Source: Dugong dugon
Taxonomy: Eukaryota; Chordata; Mammalia; Sirenia; Dugongidae
Length of the DNA: 64,000 bases
Assembly: GCA_030035585.1 (NCBI GenBank)
Contig: CM057462.1
Coordinates: 143,866,734 to 143,930,733 of the forward strand
Reading direction: 5' to 3'
The position numbers and the translations under genes are program-made. The notes beneath the pieces are model-generated. The model was not told where the DNA came from. It ran no database searches and worked only from the letters and a program-made list of their open reading frames with translations. Of the stretch, positions 41,597 to 52,799 are shown piece after piece (position 1 is the stretch's first letter; each line of letters starts with the position of its first letter).

Positions 41597-43485
41597 CAGG
41601 ACCAGTTGTTTCCCAGTTGATCTGACCCCTGGCAATCCCATGTGTATCAGAATAGAACTTTATTTCATTGGCTTTTCAATGGCTGATTTTTTTTTTTAGC
41701 GTATTCTTTGTTTTTAATTACAGGGTATTATGGTAAACTCCAACACAAAGATGGGGATGCAGGAGTGAAAAAAGAATAAAGAAAATAGAATCACTATTAC
41801 ATAAGTGTATCTAGCCAGCGATGAAGTAGCAGCTAACGCTTTGTAGAGTCTGGAGAGTAAAACTTGCTCAGGGTGCTCTGAAGAATTCTCTTCAGTATTT
41901 TTTTGGGGGAGATTCAGAGCAGCTGCCAGCCAATGTCTAAAGTCTAGTAGACTGTACAGTTTTCCTCTCAAACTTTTGCAGAAATTCCAAGTAAAGAAGA
42001 TCACTTGAGGTAAGGGCTTCTTCTCCAACTACGGCTTTCAAAGCTTGGACATCCTTGCCAATAGCATAGCAGGCATACAGCTGGTTGAATATGATCCTTT
42101 CTGGTCATACTTTCTCCAATAGCAGACATCATTAACAGTGATAATGAAGGCAACACATTAATAGGTAGGTAAATCTGTCTGTTGTGTAGCTGTCTGTCCA
42201 CATAGATTTGTCCCTCTGTAATATATGGAGTCAAGTCAGGGATGGGGTGAATGATGTCATCGTTAGGCATGGTGAGAATTGGGATCTGAGTAATAGAGCC
42301 ATTTCTACCTTCCACTCGGCCAGCACATTCATACATTGTGGCTAAATCTGTATACACGCAACCTGGGAAAACTCGTTGACCAGAAACTTCTTCTCTGGCT
42401 GCTGAAAACTCTCGAAGTGCTTCATTATAAGAACTTATGTCTGTGAGGATAACCAGCAGATGCTTCTCACACTGGTAGCTCAGAAATTCGGCTGTGGTTA
42501 GAGCCAGGCAAGGAGTGATTATTCTCTCAATGGCTGGCTCATTAGCCAAGTTCAAAAAGAGGCAGACACTGTCCATTGAGCCATTTTCTTCAAAGTCAGA
42601 TTTGAAGAATCAGACAGTTTCCATGTTGACACCCATAGCAGCAAATACAATTGCAAAATTTTCTTGTCTACTACATCTTTGAATTTCTTTACCAAACCAG
42701 CTTGCCGACAGATTTGAGCTGCAATCTCATTATCTGGTAAGCCAGCAGCAGAAAGGATAGGAATTTTCTGCCTCCTGGCAATGCTGTTCATGACATCTGT
42801 GGCTGAAATGCCAGTCTGAATCATCTCCTCTGGGGAAATTCGACACTGAGGATTGATTGGCTGGCCAATGATGTCAAGGAAGTCTTCAGCCAGCACAACA
42901 GGGCCTTTGTAAATCGGTTTTCCTGATCCACTGAATACCCTACCAAGCATATCCTCAGATACTAGTGTTTGGAGACTATCTCCAGTAAACTCACAGGATA
43001 TTCTTTGGGCATCTATACCTGAAGTACCTTCAAATACTTGAACCACTTCTTTGGAACCACTGACTTCTAGAACTCGCCTACTTCACTTTGTGCCATCTGG
43101 TAATGTCAAGTGAACAACCTCAGCATATCTGGGACACTTAACATGATCTAAGATCGCTAGTGGACCACTGACTCCTGATACTGTCTTGAATGCAAAATAA
43201 CGACCACTCTTCTCTTGAAAATTTCCAAATGAAGAAGAACATGGATCCATAGGTGGATGTGCGAGGGACAACTGTAACTTTGAGGTGAGGCTGGGAGAGG
43301 TAGTTCTAGCTAACTGCCAGCACCTGCTCCCGAGCTCCCACCACGGGCTCGCTGGTGGACATGGGTAGCTCGGGTGCAGCCCCATCATGATCCCCTGCAT
43401 CTGCCACAGTGCCAGCTTGTCTCCTCTGTCTGGACTACTCAATGGCTGGTTTTTGGAAAGTAAATCAACAGGCCTTTTTTTCTAA
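41597..43485 (-). repeat. AfroSINE (old subtype) split by a retrocopy
   Basis: The tail half is at 41597-41685. The continuation at 43439-43485 (AATGGCTGGTTTTTGGAAAG) carries on the SINE body. The ATP6V1B2 retrocopy lies between. The head is truncated. Confidence 0.75.
41686..43438 (-). pseudogene. ATP6V1B2: Processed pseudogene of ATP6V1B2 (V-ATPase subunit B2)
   Basis: The parent encodes the B subunit of the V1 sector of the vacuolar H+-ATPase. Minus-strand blocks match the protein in order: the N-terminal region near 43412-43278; [17 protein letters not shown] (43185 downward); the block 42552-43046 with [20 protein letters not shown]; and 42001-42576 with [20 protein letters not shown] and [20 protein letters not shown]. 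It is intronless and ends in a 3' UTR with a T-rich run (41687-41697) equal to a poly(A). The 10-bp TSD TCAATGGCTG is at 41676-41685 and 43439-43448. The start codon is CTG, several stops and frameshifts occur, and the C-terminal region is deleted. An extra segment of about 92 bases lies at 43186-43277. Confidence 0.95.
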
Positions 43486-45511
43486 AGTGTATGTATACTT
43501 GAAACTCCAGCCTTTTGGTAATAGTAGGATACTACTTCAAAAATACAGAACAATGACCATAATAATTTATTTAAGTGCACAGAAATTTAATAAATATGTA
43601 AAATTCTGGTAGGTATGTTTGTTATAGAGTAATACTATCCAATATTTACAAAGAGCATACTATGTGCTAGGCTTCATTCTGAGGTTTTTCTTTTCTTTTT
43701 GCACATTAATGCATTGATAATTAATTTAATCTTCAAAACTACCCAGTGAAGTAGATAGTATTTTCAGTTTAGGAAACTCAGAAGGATCTCAATAGACTTA
43801 AATTGACTCTGAGTTTGTTAGAGTAGGGTATATTCTCATCACATTTCTGACCATGTGGACAAGTAAGACTGAAAAGAATTATGTGTATTCAATAAGTATC
43901 CTTTCCCACAAATACTTCAAATACTTTCAAATACTTCAGGACTTAATTCATGCTACTCTAACAGCAACGAAAGTAATCCTTCCAGCTAAACAGTCTAACC
44001 AGTTTTAACTCATCACACTAAAACTCAGATATAAAATATAAGCAGCTCCCTTTCAATCAATAAATTAAATCTAGTTGGAAAGAACTGAAAAGAAATTCAA
44101 AAGGATGGATGGATACTTTTTAAAAAATGGCCACAATATTTGAAAGAAACAATTATTATAATAATGGAAATAATCTTCAAACTACAGACAAATCTTAGTG
44201 GTGGCTCCCATTCATTCTATGTTACAGGTCTCATTTCTGGCATTTTAAAATCAAGTTGTTGTCCCAGGAGAATAACAACAATGGTTTATAAAGAAAAGTA
44301 TTTATTTTATCAAGGTATCTAGTATGCAATTGCTTAGAGATAGCAATGTCTATAAGCAGAAAACTATAATTTAAGAATATGTTATTCACTCAGAATATTT
44401 CCAGATTTCCTGTGGGTCTATGGAGATTTAGTATATAAATATGTACAACCTTATAACAATTTAATAGTGTATTTTGGTAAGTCAAGCACAATAATTTTTG
44501 TATGCAAAGCAGTAACCGAATTTATAGATGACAAGATCCAAAGTTAAATATTTCTGAAGCTCCATATATAAAAATACATTTCAAAATACAACTATGTGAA
44601 CAATCTTTTTAACCATCAGTTTTTACTCAATACTTTTATAGCTGTTACACCAGTTGTATATACTTTAATGTGTGCAAATTTGACAACTATGGCTTCTACT
44701 TCTATAGCAAAGAGTTTTGGTTTGTTTAGGTGACGATGTGTGTTATGTGAATAACATGGCAGAATAATCTGCAAATGTTTCTTCGGCAGCTGCATCTTTA
44801 AAATAATATTTTTTTTGGCCACAGTCTTCTAAAAAATATTTATATCTTTTCAAATAGATGCTGACTTTTCTTCGGCAGATTTGTTTCATGTGTTCAAGGA
44901 CATACTATAGCTGCCAGAATAGGTGGAAAATATATTTTAAAAGTGTTGTTTATTTTGCAACAGTAAAAGTAATTGTAGACATAACACCTTAACTTAAGGT
45001 ACAAAGTCACCACAGTAAGGTGTTCCAACTACCTTCTATATTTTGTACTTAACTTTTATTTCCCACCTGTATTTCACCTAACTTATAGCTAATAATTACC
45101 CCATTGATTAAACCATCTGACAGTTTGGTGGCATCATAACATGGGCCATAGAATCACTGGCTGGTACACAAACTCACTGGCAGACTGGCAGACTTCTTAG
45201 ATAACCATGTGATACAAGAAAATTTAACTATCTGAAAGCAGATGGTGGACAATAAGCTTAGAAGAGATACGTAATAAAATCAGTAAGCAAAGAGATATAT
45301 AGTAAAAATAACTAAGCAAAGTGAGTACCTAATGGTAGTAATATTGTCTATTAAATGTTTTAAGTTAAACTATTTAGTTAGGGATAGGAAGAGAGCATCA
45401 GATTAGTTTATACATGCATGGGGCAGTTACAATCTACATTTCAAAAAAATAGCAAGTCATGTTCATTGATAAGTTTATACAAATAAAAAGAATATATATA
45501 CCCCAGAAAAA
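43486..45511. other. Mostly unannotated AT-rich DNA
   Basis: A MIR remnant lies at 43640-43800. No gene recognised. Confidence 0.4.
43640..43800 (-). repeat. MIR SINE (antisense)
   Basis: AGCATACTATGTGCTAGGCT, then AATCTTCAAAACTACCCAGTG, then GTTTAGGAAACTCAGAAGG give the antisense MIR order. Confidence 0.65.
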
Positions 45512-45636
45512 CCAAACCTGTTGCTGTCGAGTTGATTTCGACCCTATGTGGTTTCCAAGGAGTGCCTGGTGGATTCGAACTGCCGACCTTTTGGTTAGCA
45601 GCTGCAGCTCTTAATCACTATGCCACCAGGATTCCC
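45512..45636 (-). repeat. AfroSINE, internally deleted
   Basis: Tail CTGTTGCTGTCGAGTTGATT at the left and head with GCCACCAGGATTCCC at the right. The middle is about 40 bases shorter than usual. Confidence 0.85.
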
Positions 45637-46354
45637 ATGTATAAAAACTCCATCACTATCTGATTTTTTCATTCCTAATTTTTCAATGTGGAGAATAAAA
45701 ATTGAAAAGGTTGACTGACATGCCAATGTTGCATAACTTCTTAGTGGCAAGGCAAATAATGTAATTCTGGACTATTAACTTCCAATGTAATACACTCTCT
45801 TCTAGAATACAGTTTCTGTTGGTATAAATATAATATTTTATTGGCACTTGCATAAGAAAGTCAAATCAATGCAATTTATTCAATTCAATTCAGTTCCAAT
45901 TCAACTGTACATGCAGTAGTTCCTCTGACCCTAACCATTCAGAGCTAGGTCAGAACTCACAAGTTAAAAGCACAGTTCTCCAGACTCCAAGTCTGCTTCA
46001 GACTTCAAATGCCAGCTGCAAGCTTTAGAATCCCAGGCCTTCCATATTTCTGAGGTGCTGGCTTCCTTTATTTTCTTTGGTTAAATAAGTAACTAGCATG
46101 CCTCATAGAACTCCTGGAAAGTGCTGTAGTTATGATTAAAGTTTTATTATAGATAAAAGGGTACAAATGAAGAGAGGCATAAGGAGATTTTGGAGGGTTC
46201 TGCTGTGGAAATTCCAAGGTTTAGAGATTATCTCTTAGGAACAGAGGATAAAAAGCAAACTTTGGGAAAATTGTATCTTAAACCGCACTGAATTTCTACC
46301 AAACAAATAAATGGCAATATACTTTAGAGCAAGTTCAGCACACTTGGCCCATCT
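45637..46354. other. Unannotated DNA with possible old LTR fragment
   Basis: About 46090-46220 weakly resembles the MER21-like stretch at 12540. Otherwise nothing recognised. Confidence 0.3.
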
Positions 46355-46550
46355 CAGAAATATTCCCCACCCTTGCTTCTGTAAATAAAATTTTATTGGA
46401 ATACAGCCATACCCATTCGTTTACTATTGTCTATGGCTGCTTTCCAATTTGTGTTGTTGAGGCAGAGACTGTATGGCTCTCAAATTCCAAGATATTTATT
46501 ATTCAACCTTTTAAAGAAAAATAAAAAAAAGAAATTGCCTGTCTTTGACT
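46355..46550. repeat. Old DNA-transposon-like repeat (family uncertain)
   Basis: It contains a recognisable old mammalian repeat pattern: TAAATAAAATTTTATTGGAA, then CATTCGTTTACTATTGTCTA, then GAGGCAGAGACTGTATGGC. I think it is a hAT-type remnant but cannot name it. Confidence 0.5.
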
Positions 46551-46841
46551 GATTTAGAGTGAAGGATGTGGTGGTGGTTGTCTTTTTTTTTTTTTTTTTT
46601 CTTTTTTAAATTTTCCAGTTCATCACAGAGCAATGATTTTGTAAATACAATAAAAATGTATTAAGAGAAAATAATTTTGCATTTGGATAACACATCATTG
46701 CCAGTGGATCAATGCTAATCCTTTCACATATGCTTAAATTCAATCTTCACCAGTATTTATCTCCTGGTAAAACAGGGCTGACCATTAATGGATCATGTTA
46801 AGGCCACTTAGAACACTGTGAGTTGCACTATAAGGAGTATA

Positions 46842-47038
46842 GAAAGCCCTGGCGGTGCAATGGTGAAGTGCTCGCCTGTTAACTGAAAGGTCAGTGATTC
46901 GAATCTACCAGCTGCTCTGAGGGAGAAAAATGTAGCAGTCTGCTTCTGTAAAGATTTACAGCCTTGGAAACCCTGTGAGGTAGTTCTACTCTGTCCTATA
47001 GGGTTACTATGAGTAAGAATCAAATGGATGGTAATGGG
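46842..47038 (+). repeat. AfroSINE
   Basis: TSD TATAAGGAGTATA at 46829-46841 and TATAAGGAATATA at 47039-47051 (12 of 13 identical). Complete head and tail. Confidence 0.92.
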
Positions 47039-47063
47039 TATAAGGAATATAAGTACACTATAA

Positions 47064-47267
47064 GGAGCTCTGGTGGTGGAAATGGTTAAGCTCTCGGCTG
47101 CTACCCAAAAGGTTAGCAATAACCCAGGCACTCTATGGGAGAAAGACATGGCAATCTGCTTCTATAAAGATTATAGCCAAGAAAACCTTATGGAGCCGTT
47201 CTACTCTCTCACATGGGGTCCCTATGAATCAAAAATGACTGGACAGCAACTAACAACACCAAAGCAG
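47064..47267 (+). repeat. AfroSINE
   Basis: Head GGAGCTCTGGTGGTGGAAAT, tail CAACTAACAACACCAAAG. It sits 25 bp downstream of the previous SINE in the same orientation. Confidence 0.9.
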
Positions 47268-47304
47268 CACTAATACTGAGCTTTAAAAAAAAAAAATATA
47301 TATT

Positions 47305-47535
47305 GACTGTGGAGCAAAACTGCCTTGGTTTGATTCCCAGCTGCACAACTTCCTGCTATTTTTTCTGGCAGAGTACTTACCTCTTTGTTTTTCTGCCTAA
47401 TATCTGAAAAATGGGTACAGTAATAATAATAGTAAAATAAGAGTTCTTACTTCATAGAGTTCATGCAAGCATCAACTTAGTTAACATATAGAAATAATTT
47501 AGAACATGCCTAGCATGCATTTAATCATTAAAGTG
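47305..47535 (+). repeat. MIR SINE
   Basis: GATTCCCAGCTGCACAACTT, then ATATCTGAAAAATGGGTACAG, then TACTTCATAGAGTTCATGC show the MIR order. Confidence 0.75.
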
Positions 47536-48656
47536 TTAGATACTATCAGAAGTTCTTAATATATGAATCATTCATAGACTCAAAATATACCACAACCATA
47601 TACTAATTTAAATATTAACTATTGTTTACCCAAGATCAAAGAAAATAAATAGATTACATGGCTGAATAATATTGGTCATGAATTTATCTAAAATTTGCAT
47701 TAAAGAGATCCAACTGAAAACAATTATTTTGACTCCTTTGGTAGCCATTAAAATATTTTTAAAGTACTAGGTTCTCTGAATAAAAATAAAATTTCAAAGT
47801 GTCCATTTAAAAAAAAAATGAAGGGCATATTTTTCAAGCAAGGTTGTAGTGCTCTTGAGCAAAATCTGCTATCTAGGCATTACACCAAATTTTTGCTCTG
47901 TACAAAACCGTACACAATCACAGCCATTTTCTTTTAAACTCTCATTTACAGTATACCACAAAATATTACACAATTTGTTTTTAATTGAACTATAGTTTGT
48001 AGTACCCAGAGGCAATGAGGCAAGTCACTTGTTCCTAACCCCATCTTACGTTCTTTCAGGATAGTTTATTTCTTCTTTCTAAATCCTGGGTCTGTGAAGA
48101 ATTTAAAAATCTTTCACAGAGGACAAATTGTCTTTAAACATGAATTAGTGTGTTTGCGTTCAAGTATATGAAAATGTAAAATTATATAGAATGTTTATCA
48201 GAAACATGTAATCTATCCAAACCAAAATCTAATTAATACATTGTGATATCATCAATTGATCAATATATTCTATAATATTTGGAAAACCTATATAAATTCT
48301 AAATTAATTATTTTGCTATTATAAACACCTGGCAATTATTTGTTGACAATTACATTAACAAATATTTGCAATTTATGTATCAGACAAAGGATTTTCATCC
48401 AAAAATTTCCCACAAATATTAAAATACTTATAACTAATGGAAACAGGGTAAAGGAGAGGAATATGCACTATAAACAGAGAAAATCTGAATTTAAATAACT
48501 TTGAAAATTGAAGGAATCACATATAATTACATAATACGTACAGTGTCATGACTTTTTTCTGTCAGGAGTAGGAGAAGATGTGGGTGATGGGAATTCATAC
48601 AACTAGAGGAGGGATGTTTACATGCAACCATTTTGAAAAACAAATTTTCAAAGTCT
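47536..48656. other. Unannotated AT-rich DNA
   Basis: No repeat family or gene recognised. Confidence 0.4.
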
Positions 48657-48668
48657 AGAAAATTTGAA

Positions 48669-48887
48669 AGGAGGCTTGGTGGCACAGCGGTTAAGTGCTG
48701 GGCTGCTAACTGAAAGGTCAGCAGTTAGAACTCACCGAGAGGCTCTGCAGGAGAAAGAACTAGCAATCTGCTTCCTTAACTATTACAGCCTAGAAAACAC
48801 TGTAGGCCAGCTCTACTTAGTCACTTGGGGTTACTATGAGTCTAAATCGACTAAATTGACTCAACAGCACCCAACAACAATAACATC
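48669..48887 (+). repeat. AfroSINE
   Basis: Perfect 12-bp TSD AGAAAATTTGAA at 48657-48668 and 48888-48899. The tail ends CCCAACAACAATAAC. Confidence 0.95.
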
Positions 48888-49173
48888 AGAAAATTTGAAG
48901 TACAGCTCCCAAGAAGAGCAAGGAGAGTTGTGAACTTCATTCACTTCACTGAACAGCACTCTTCATATTAAAAAAAAAAAAAAAAAATGATGAAGTAGAA
49001 CTACCATGCAGTAGACAACCTGCATAGCAGAACACAGTAGCCCCATTGGGTGCCAACGAGTCAGCAATTCCAGTTCTAAGTATATACTCTAGACAAGAGG
49101 AGTTGACATACGTGCTCTCACATATGTGGATTAGAAAAGATTTGGACGCAACTTACATGCTATTGAAAGAATA

Positions 49174-49321
49174 CCAAACCAAAACCAAACCTGTTGCTGT
49201 CAACTCGATTCGGACTCATAGAGATCCTACAGCACAGAGTAGAACCACTCCATAGGGTTTACAAGGAGCAGTTGCCTTTTGTTAACAGTTGAGCTCTAAA
49301 CCACTGTGATACCAGGACTCC
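49174..49321 (-). repeat. AfroSINE, internally shortened
   Basis: TSD ATTGAAAGAATA (49162-49173) and ATTAAAAGAATA (49322-49333), 11 of 12 identical. The A-rich tail is at the left. Confidence 0.9.
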
Positions 49322-49560
49322 ATTAAAAGAATAATATATACATACATGTATCTGTTATGTATATATATACCTACTATATATATGTGTATATACTAACACA
49401 ATGCATAGTGTTATAAACAAAATTATATTTATTTTGCTAATAATTATTTACGTACGTGATAAAAACAGTTTAAAAAATGGATGAGAAGACTTTACGCCAG
49501 CTTCTCAATAGCTGTTACCTCTGGTTAGGATGGAATGAAATACATCAAGTTTTCTATGGT

Positions 49561-51210
49561 GTGTTGTTATTGTTAGGTGCAGTCCAGTCGATTCTGACTT
49601 GTAGTGACCTTACGTACAACAGAATGAAACAGCACGTGGTCCCGCGTCATCCTCATGATTGTAGTTATGCTTGAGCCCAGCATACAGATTGAATAAGTAT
49701 GGTGAAAGGAAACAACCCTGATGCACATCTTTCCTGACTTTAAACCAAGCAGTATCCCCTTGTTCTAGTCAAACAGCTGCCTCTTGGTCTATGTACAGGT
49801 TCCTCATGAGCATGATTAAGTGTTCTGGAGTCTCCATTCTTTTCAGTGTTATTCATAATTTTTTATGATCCACACAATAGAATGCCTTTGCACAGTCAGT
49901 AAAACATAGGTAAATATCTTTCTGGTATCCTCTACTTTCAGCCAGGATTCATCTGACATCAGTAAGGATATCCCTTGTTCCATGTCCTCTTCTGAATTCG
50001 GCTTGAATTTCTGGCAGTTCCCTGTGGATGTACTGTTGCTATCTCTTTTGAATGATCTTCAGCAAAATTTTACTTGTGAGTGATATCAATTTCATTGTTT
50101 GATAATTTCCACATTCTGTTGGGTCACTTTCTTTGGAGCAGGCACAAATATGGATTTCTTCCAGCCAGTTGGCCAGGCAGCTGTCTTCCACATTTATTAG
50201 CATAGATGAGTGAGCACCTCCAGCACTACATCAGTTTGTTGAAACATCTCAACTGTTATTCCATCAATTTCTGGAGCCTTGTCTTTAGCCAATGTCTTCA
50301 GTGCAGCTTGGACTTCTTCCTTCAGTACCATCGGTTCTTGATCATATGCCACCTCCTGAAATGGTTGAATGTCGACTAGTTCTTTTTGGTACAGCGACTC
50401 TGTGTATTCCTTCCACCTTCTTCTGATGCTTCTTGTGTAGTTCAGTATTTTCCCCACAGAATCCTTCAATATTACAACTCAAGACTTGAATTTTTTCTTC
50501 AATTCTTTCAGCTTGAGAAACGCTGAGTGTGTTCTTCCCTTTTGCTTTTCTAACTCCGGTTCTTTGCACATTTCCTTATAATACTTCACTTTGTCTTCCC
50601 GAGCTGCATTTGAAATCTTTTGTTCAGCTCTTTTACATGATCATTTCTTCCATTATTAGCTTTAGCTACTCTGCACTCAAGAGCAAGTTTCAGAGTCTCT
50701 TCTGGCATCCATTTTGGTCTTTTCTTTCTTTCCTGTCTTTTTAATGACCTCTTGCTTTCTTCATGTGTCATGTCCTTGATGTTATTCCGCAATTTTTCTC
50801 GTCATTAGTATTTAATGAGTCAAATCTACTCTTGAGATGATCTCTAAATTCAGGTGGGATATACTCAAGGTGGTATTTTGGCTCTCTCAGATTTGATCTG
50901 ATTTTCTCAGCTTCTACTTGAACTTGCATAGAAGCAATTAATGGTCTGTTCGACATTCGGCCCCTGGCCTTGTTCTGACTGATAAACTTCTCCATAATCT
51001 CTTTCCACAGATGTAGTTGATGTGATTCCTCTGTATTCCATCTGTTGAGGTCCACATGTATAATACCCATTTATGTTGTTGAAAAAAGGTATTTACAACA
51101 AAGAAGTCATTGGTTTTGAAAAATTCTGTCATGTTAACTGCCACATTGCTTCTATCACCAAAGCCATTTTTCAAGGTACTAATCCTTTTTCTTTGTTTCC
51201 AGCTGCAACT
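49561..51210 (-). mobile_element. RTE LINE, minus strand, internally deleted
   Basis: The 3' end (49561-49677) joins directly to RT-core sequence at 49678, skipping the C-terminal segment present in other copies. It continues to near the endonuclease region at 51210. Antisense frames such as 50197-50469 and 50768-51070 show RTE protein with frameshifts. Confidence 0.85.
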
Positions 51211-51246
51211 GTAATATTTGTTTAAGGAAAGGTCTAAGGCAAATAT

Positions 51247-51335
51247 GCTGTTGTTGTCAATTGCAACGAGTCAGCTCTAACTCATAGTGAATTTATGTAT
51301 AAAATATGAAAAGTTACCAGGTCCTGTGCTATCTT
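51247..51335 (-). repeat. SINE/RTE 3' tail fragment
   Basis: GTTGTTGTCAATTGCAACGA followed by the shared GAGTCAGCTCTAACTCATAG tail motif. Too short to tell SINE from RTE. Confidence 0.5.
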
Positions 51336-51579
51336 CATGATCTTTAGATAAACATATGTTGTGTACAATGTTGTTCAATTTATTATTCACTCTTTCTTGT
51401 TATCTTGATATTTATTTGTTTGACATTTTCCTTAGAAAGAGAAAAAAGAAAATTTATTATTGTAATAAAGGAAATCTTTATTTTAAAACCTAAAACAGGC
51501 ATGCTTTATTTCTTCTATACATTTTTTCTGTTTTACTTTCTAGGTAAAAGCTTTGGTCCCTATTTGTTTTCATGTTGTT

Positions 51580-52396
51580 TTTATTGTGGTTAAGTGCCAT
51601 GGAGTCCCTTCTCACTCATAGTGACCCTATATACAACAGAATGAAACACGGCCTGGTCCTGTGCCATCCTCACGATCATTGTTATGCTTGAGCCCATTAT
51701 TGCAGCCACTATGTCAGTCTTTCTTGTTGAGGATCTTCCTCTTTTTTGCTGATCCTCTGCTTTACCAAGCATGATGTCCTTCTCCAGGAACTGATCCCTC
51801 CTGATAATACATCCAAGGTATGTGAGACATAGTGTCACCATCTTTGCTTCTAAGGAGCATTCTGGGTGTACTGCTTCCAAGACAGATTTGCTCGTTCTTT
51901 TTGCAGTCCGCGGCGTATTCAATATTCTTCACCAACACCATAATTCAAAAGCATCAATTCTTCTTTGGTCTTCTTTTTTATTGCCCAGCTTTCACATGCA
52001 TATGAGGCGATTGAAAATACCATGGCTTGGGTCAGGTGCACCTTAATCTTTAAAGTGACATCTTTACTTTTTAACACTTTAAAGAAATCCTTTGCAGCTG
52101 ATTTTCCCAATGCAATGCATCATTTGATTTTTTGACTGCTGCTTCCATGAGCGTTGATTGTGGATCCAAGTAAAATGAAATTCTTGAGAACTTCAATCTT
52201 CGTTTATTGTGATGTTCCTTATTGATCCAGTTGTGAGGATTTTTGTTCTCTTTATGTTGAGTCATAATCCATACTGAAAGCTGTAGTCTTTGATCTTCAT
52301 CAGTAAGTCCTTCAAGTCCTCTTCACTTTCAGCAAGCAAGGTTGTGTCATCTGCATAATGCAGGTTGTTAATGAGTCTTCCTCCAATCCTGATGTT
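51580..52396 (-). repeat. RTE LINE 3' half, minus strand
   Basis: Runs from the 3' end (GGTTAAGTGCCATGGAGTCC, 51588) to about 52396, where the orientation flips. Confidence 0.85.
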
Positions 52397-52623
52397 ATCA
52401 GGAGGGACCAGTCCCTGGAGAAAGACATCATGCTTGGTAAAGTAGAGGGTCACCGAAAAAGAGGAAGACCCTCAACGAGATGGTTTGACACAGTGGCTGC
52501 AACAATGGGCTCAAACATAGCAATGATTATGAGGATGGTTCAGGACTGGACAGTGTTTTGTTCTGTTGTACATAGTGTCTATGAGTTAGAACTGACTGGA
52601 TGGCACCTAACGACAACAACATG
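52397..52623 (+). repeat. RTE LINE 3' end, plus strand, head-to-head with the previous copy
   Basis: AGGAGGGACCAGTCCCTGGA to the tail CACCTAACGACAACAACATG. It is complementary to 51590-51820. Confidence 0.85.
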
Positions 52624-52799
52624 GAATGAAACCTAAGATGTTTACCCTTGTTTCCCTTAGGAAATCTGTATATCAGAATAATTAGCAATTGGAGTAGATA
52701 TTAAAATTACATGAGCCAAACATATTTTATGAAGGGATTTCAAGGAAATTGCTGGTAGAGGCTGTCTAGGATTCCTTGACCATAGAATTGATACAGTTA

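Noticed and set aside
41714-43442. ATP6V1B2 as a functional gene
   Set aside because: No introns, a lost start codon, multiple stops and frameshifts, a poly(A) remnant and TSDs all mark a processed pseudogene.
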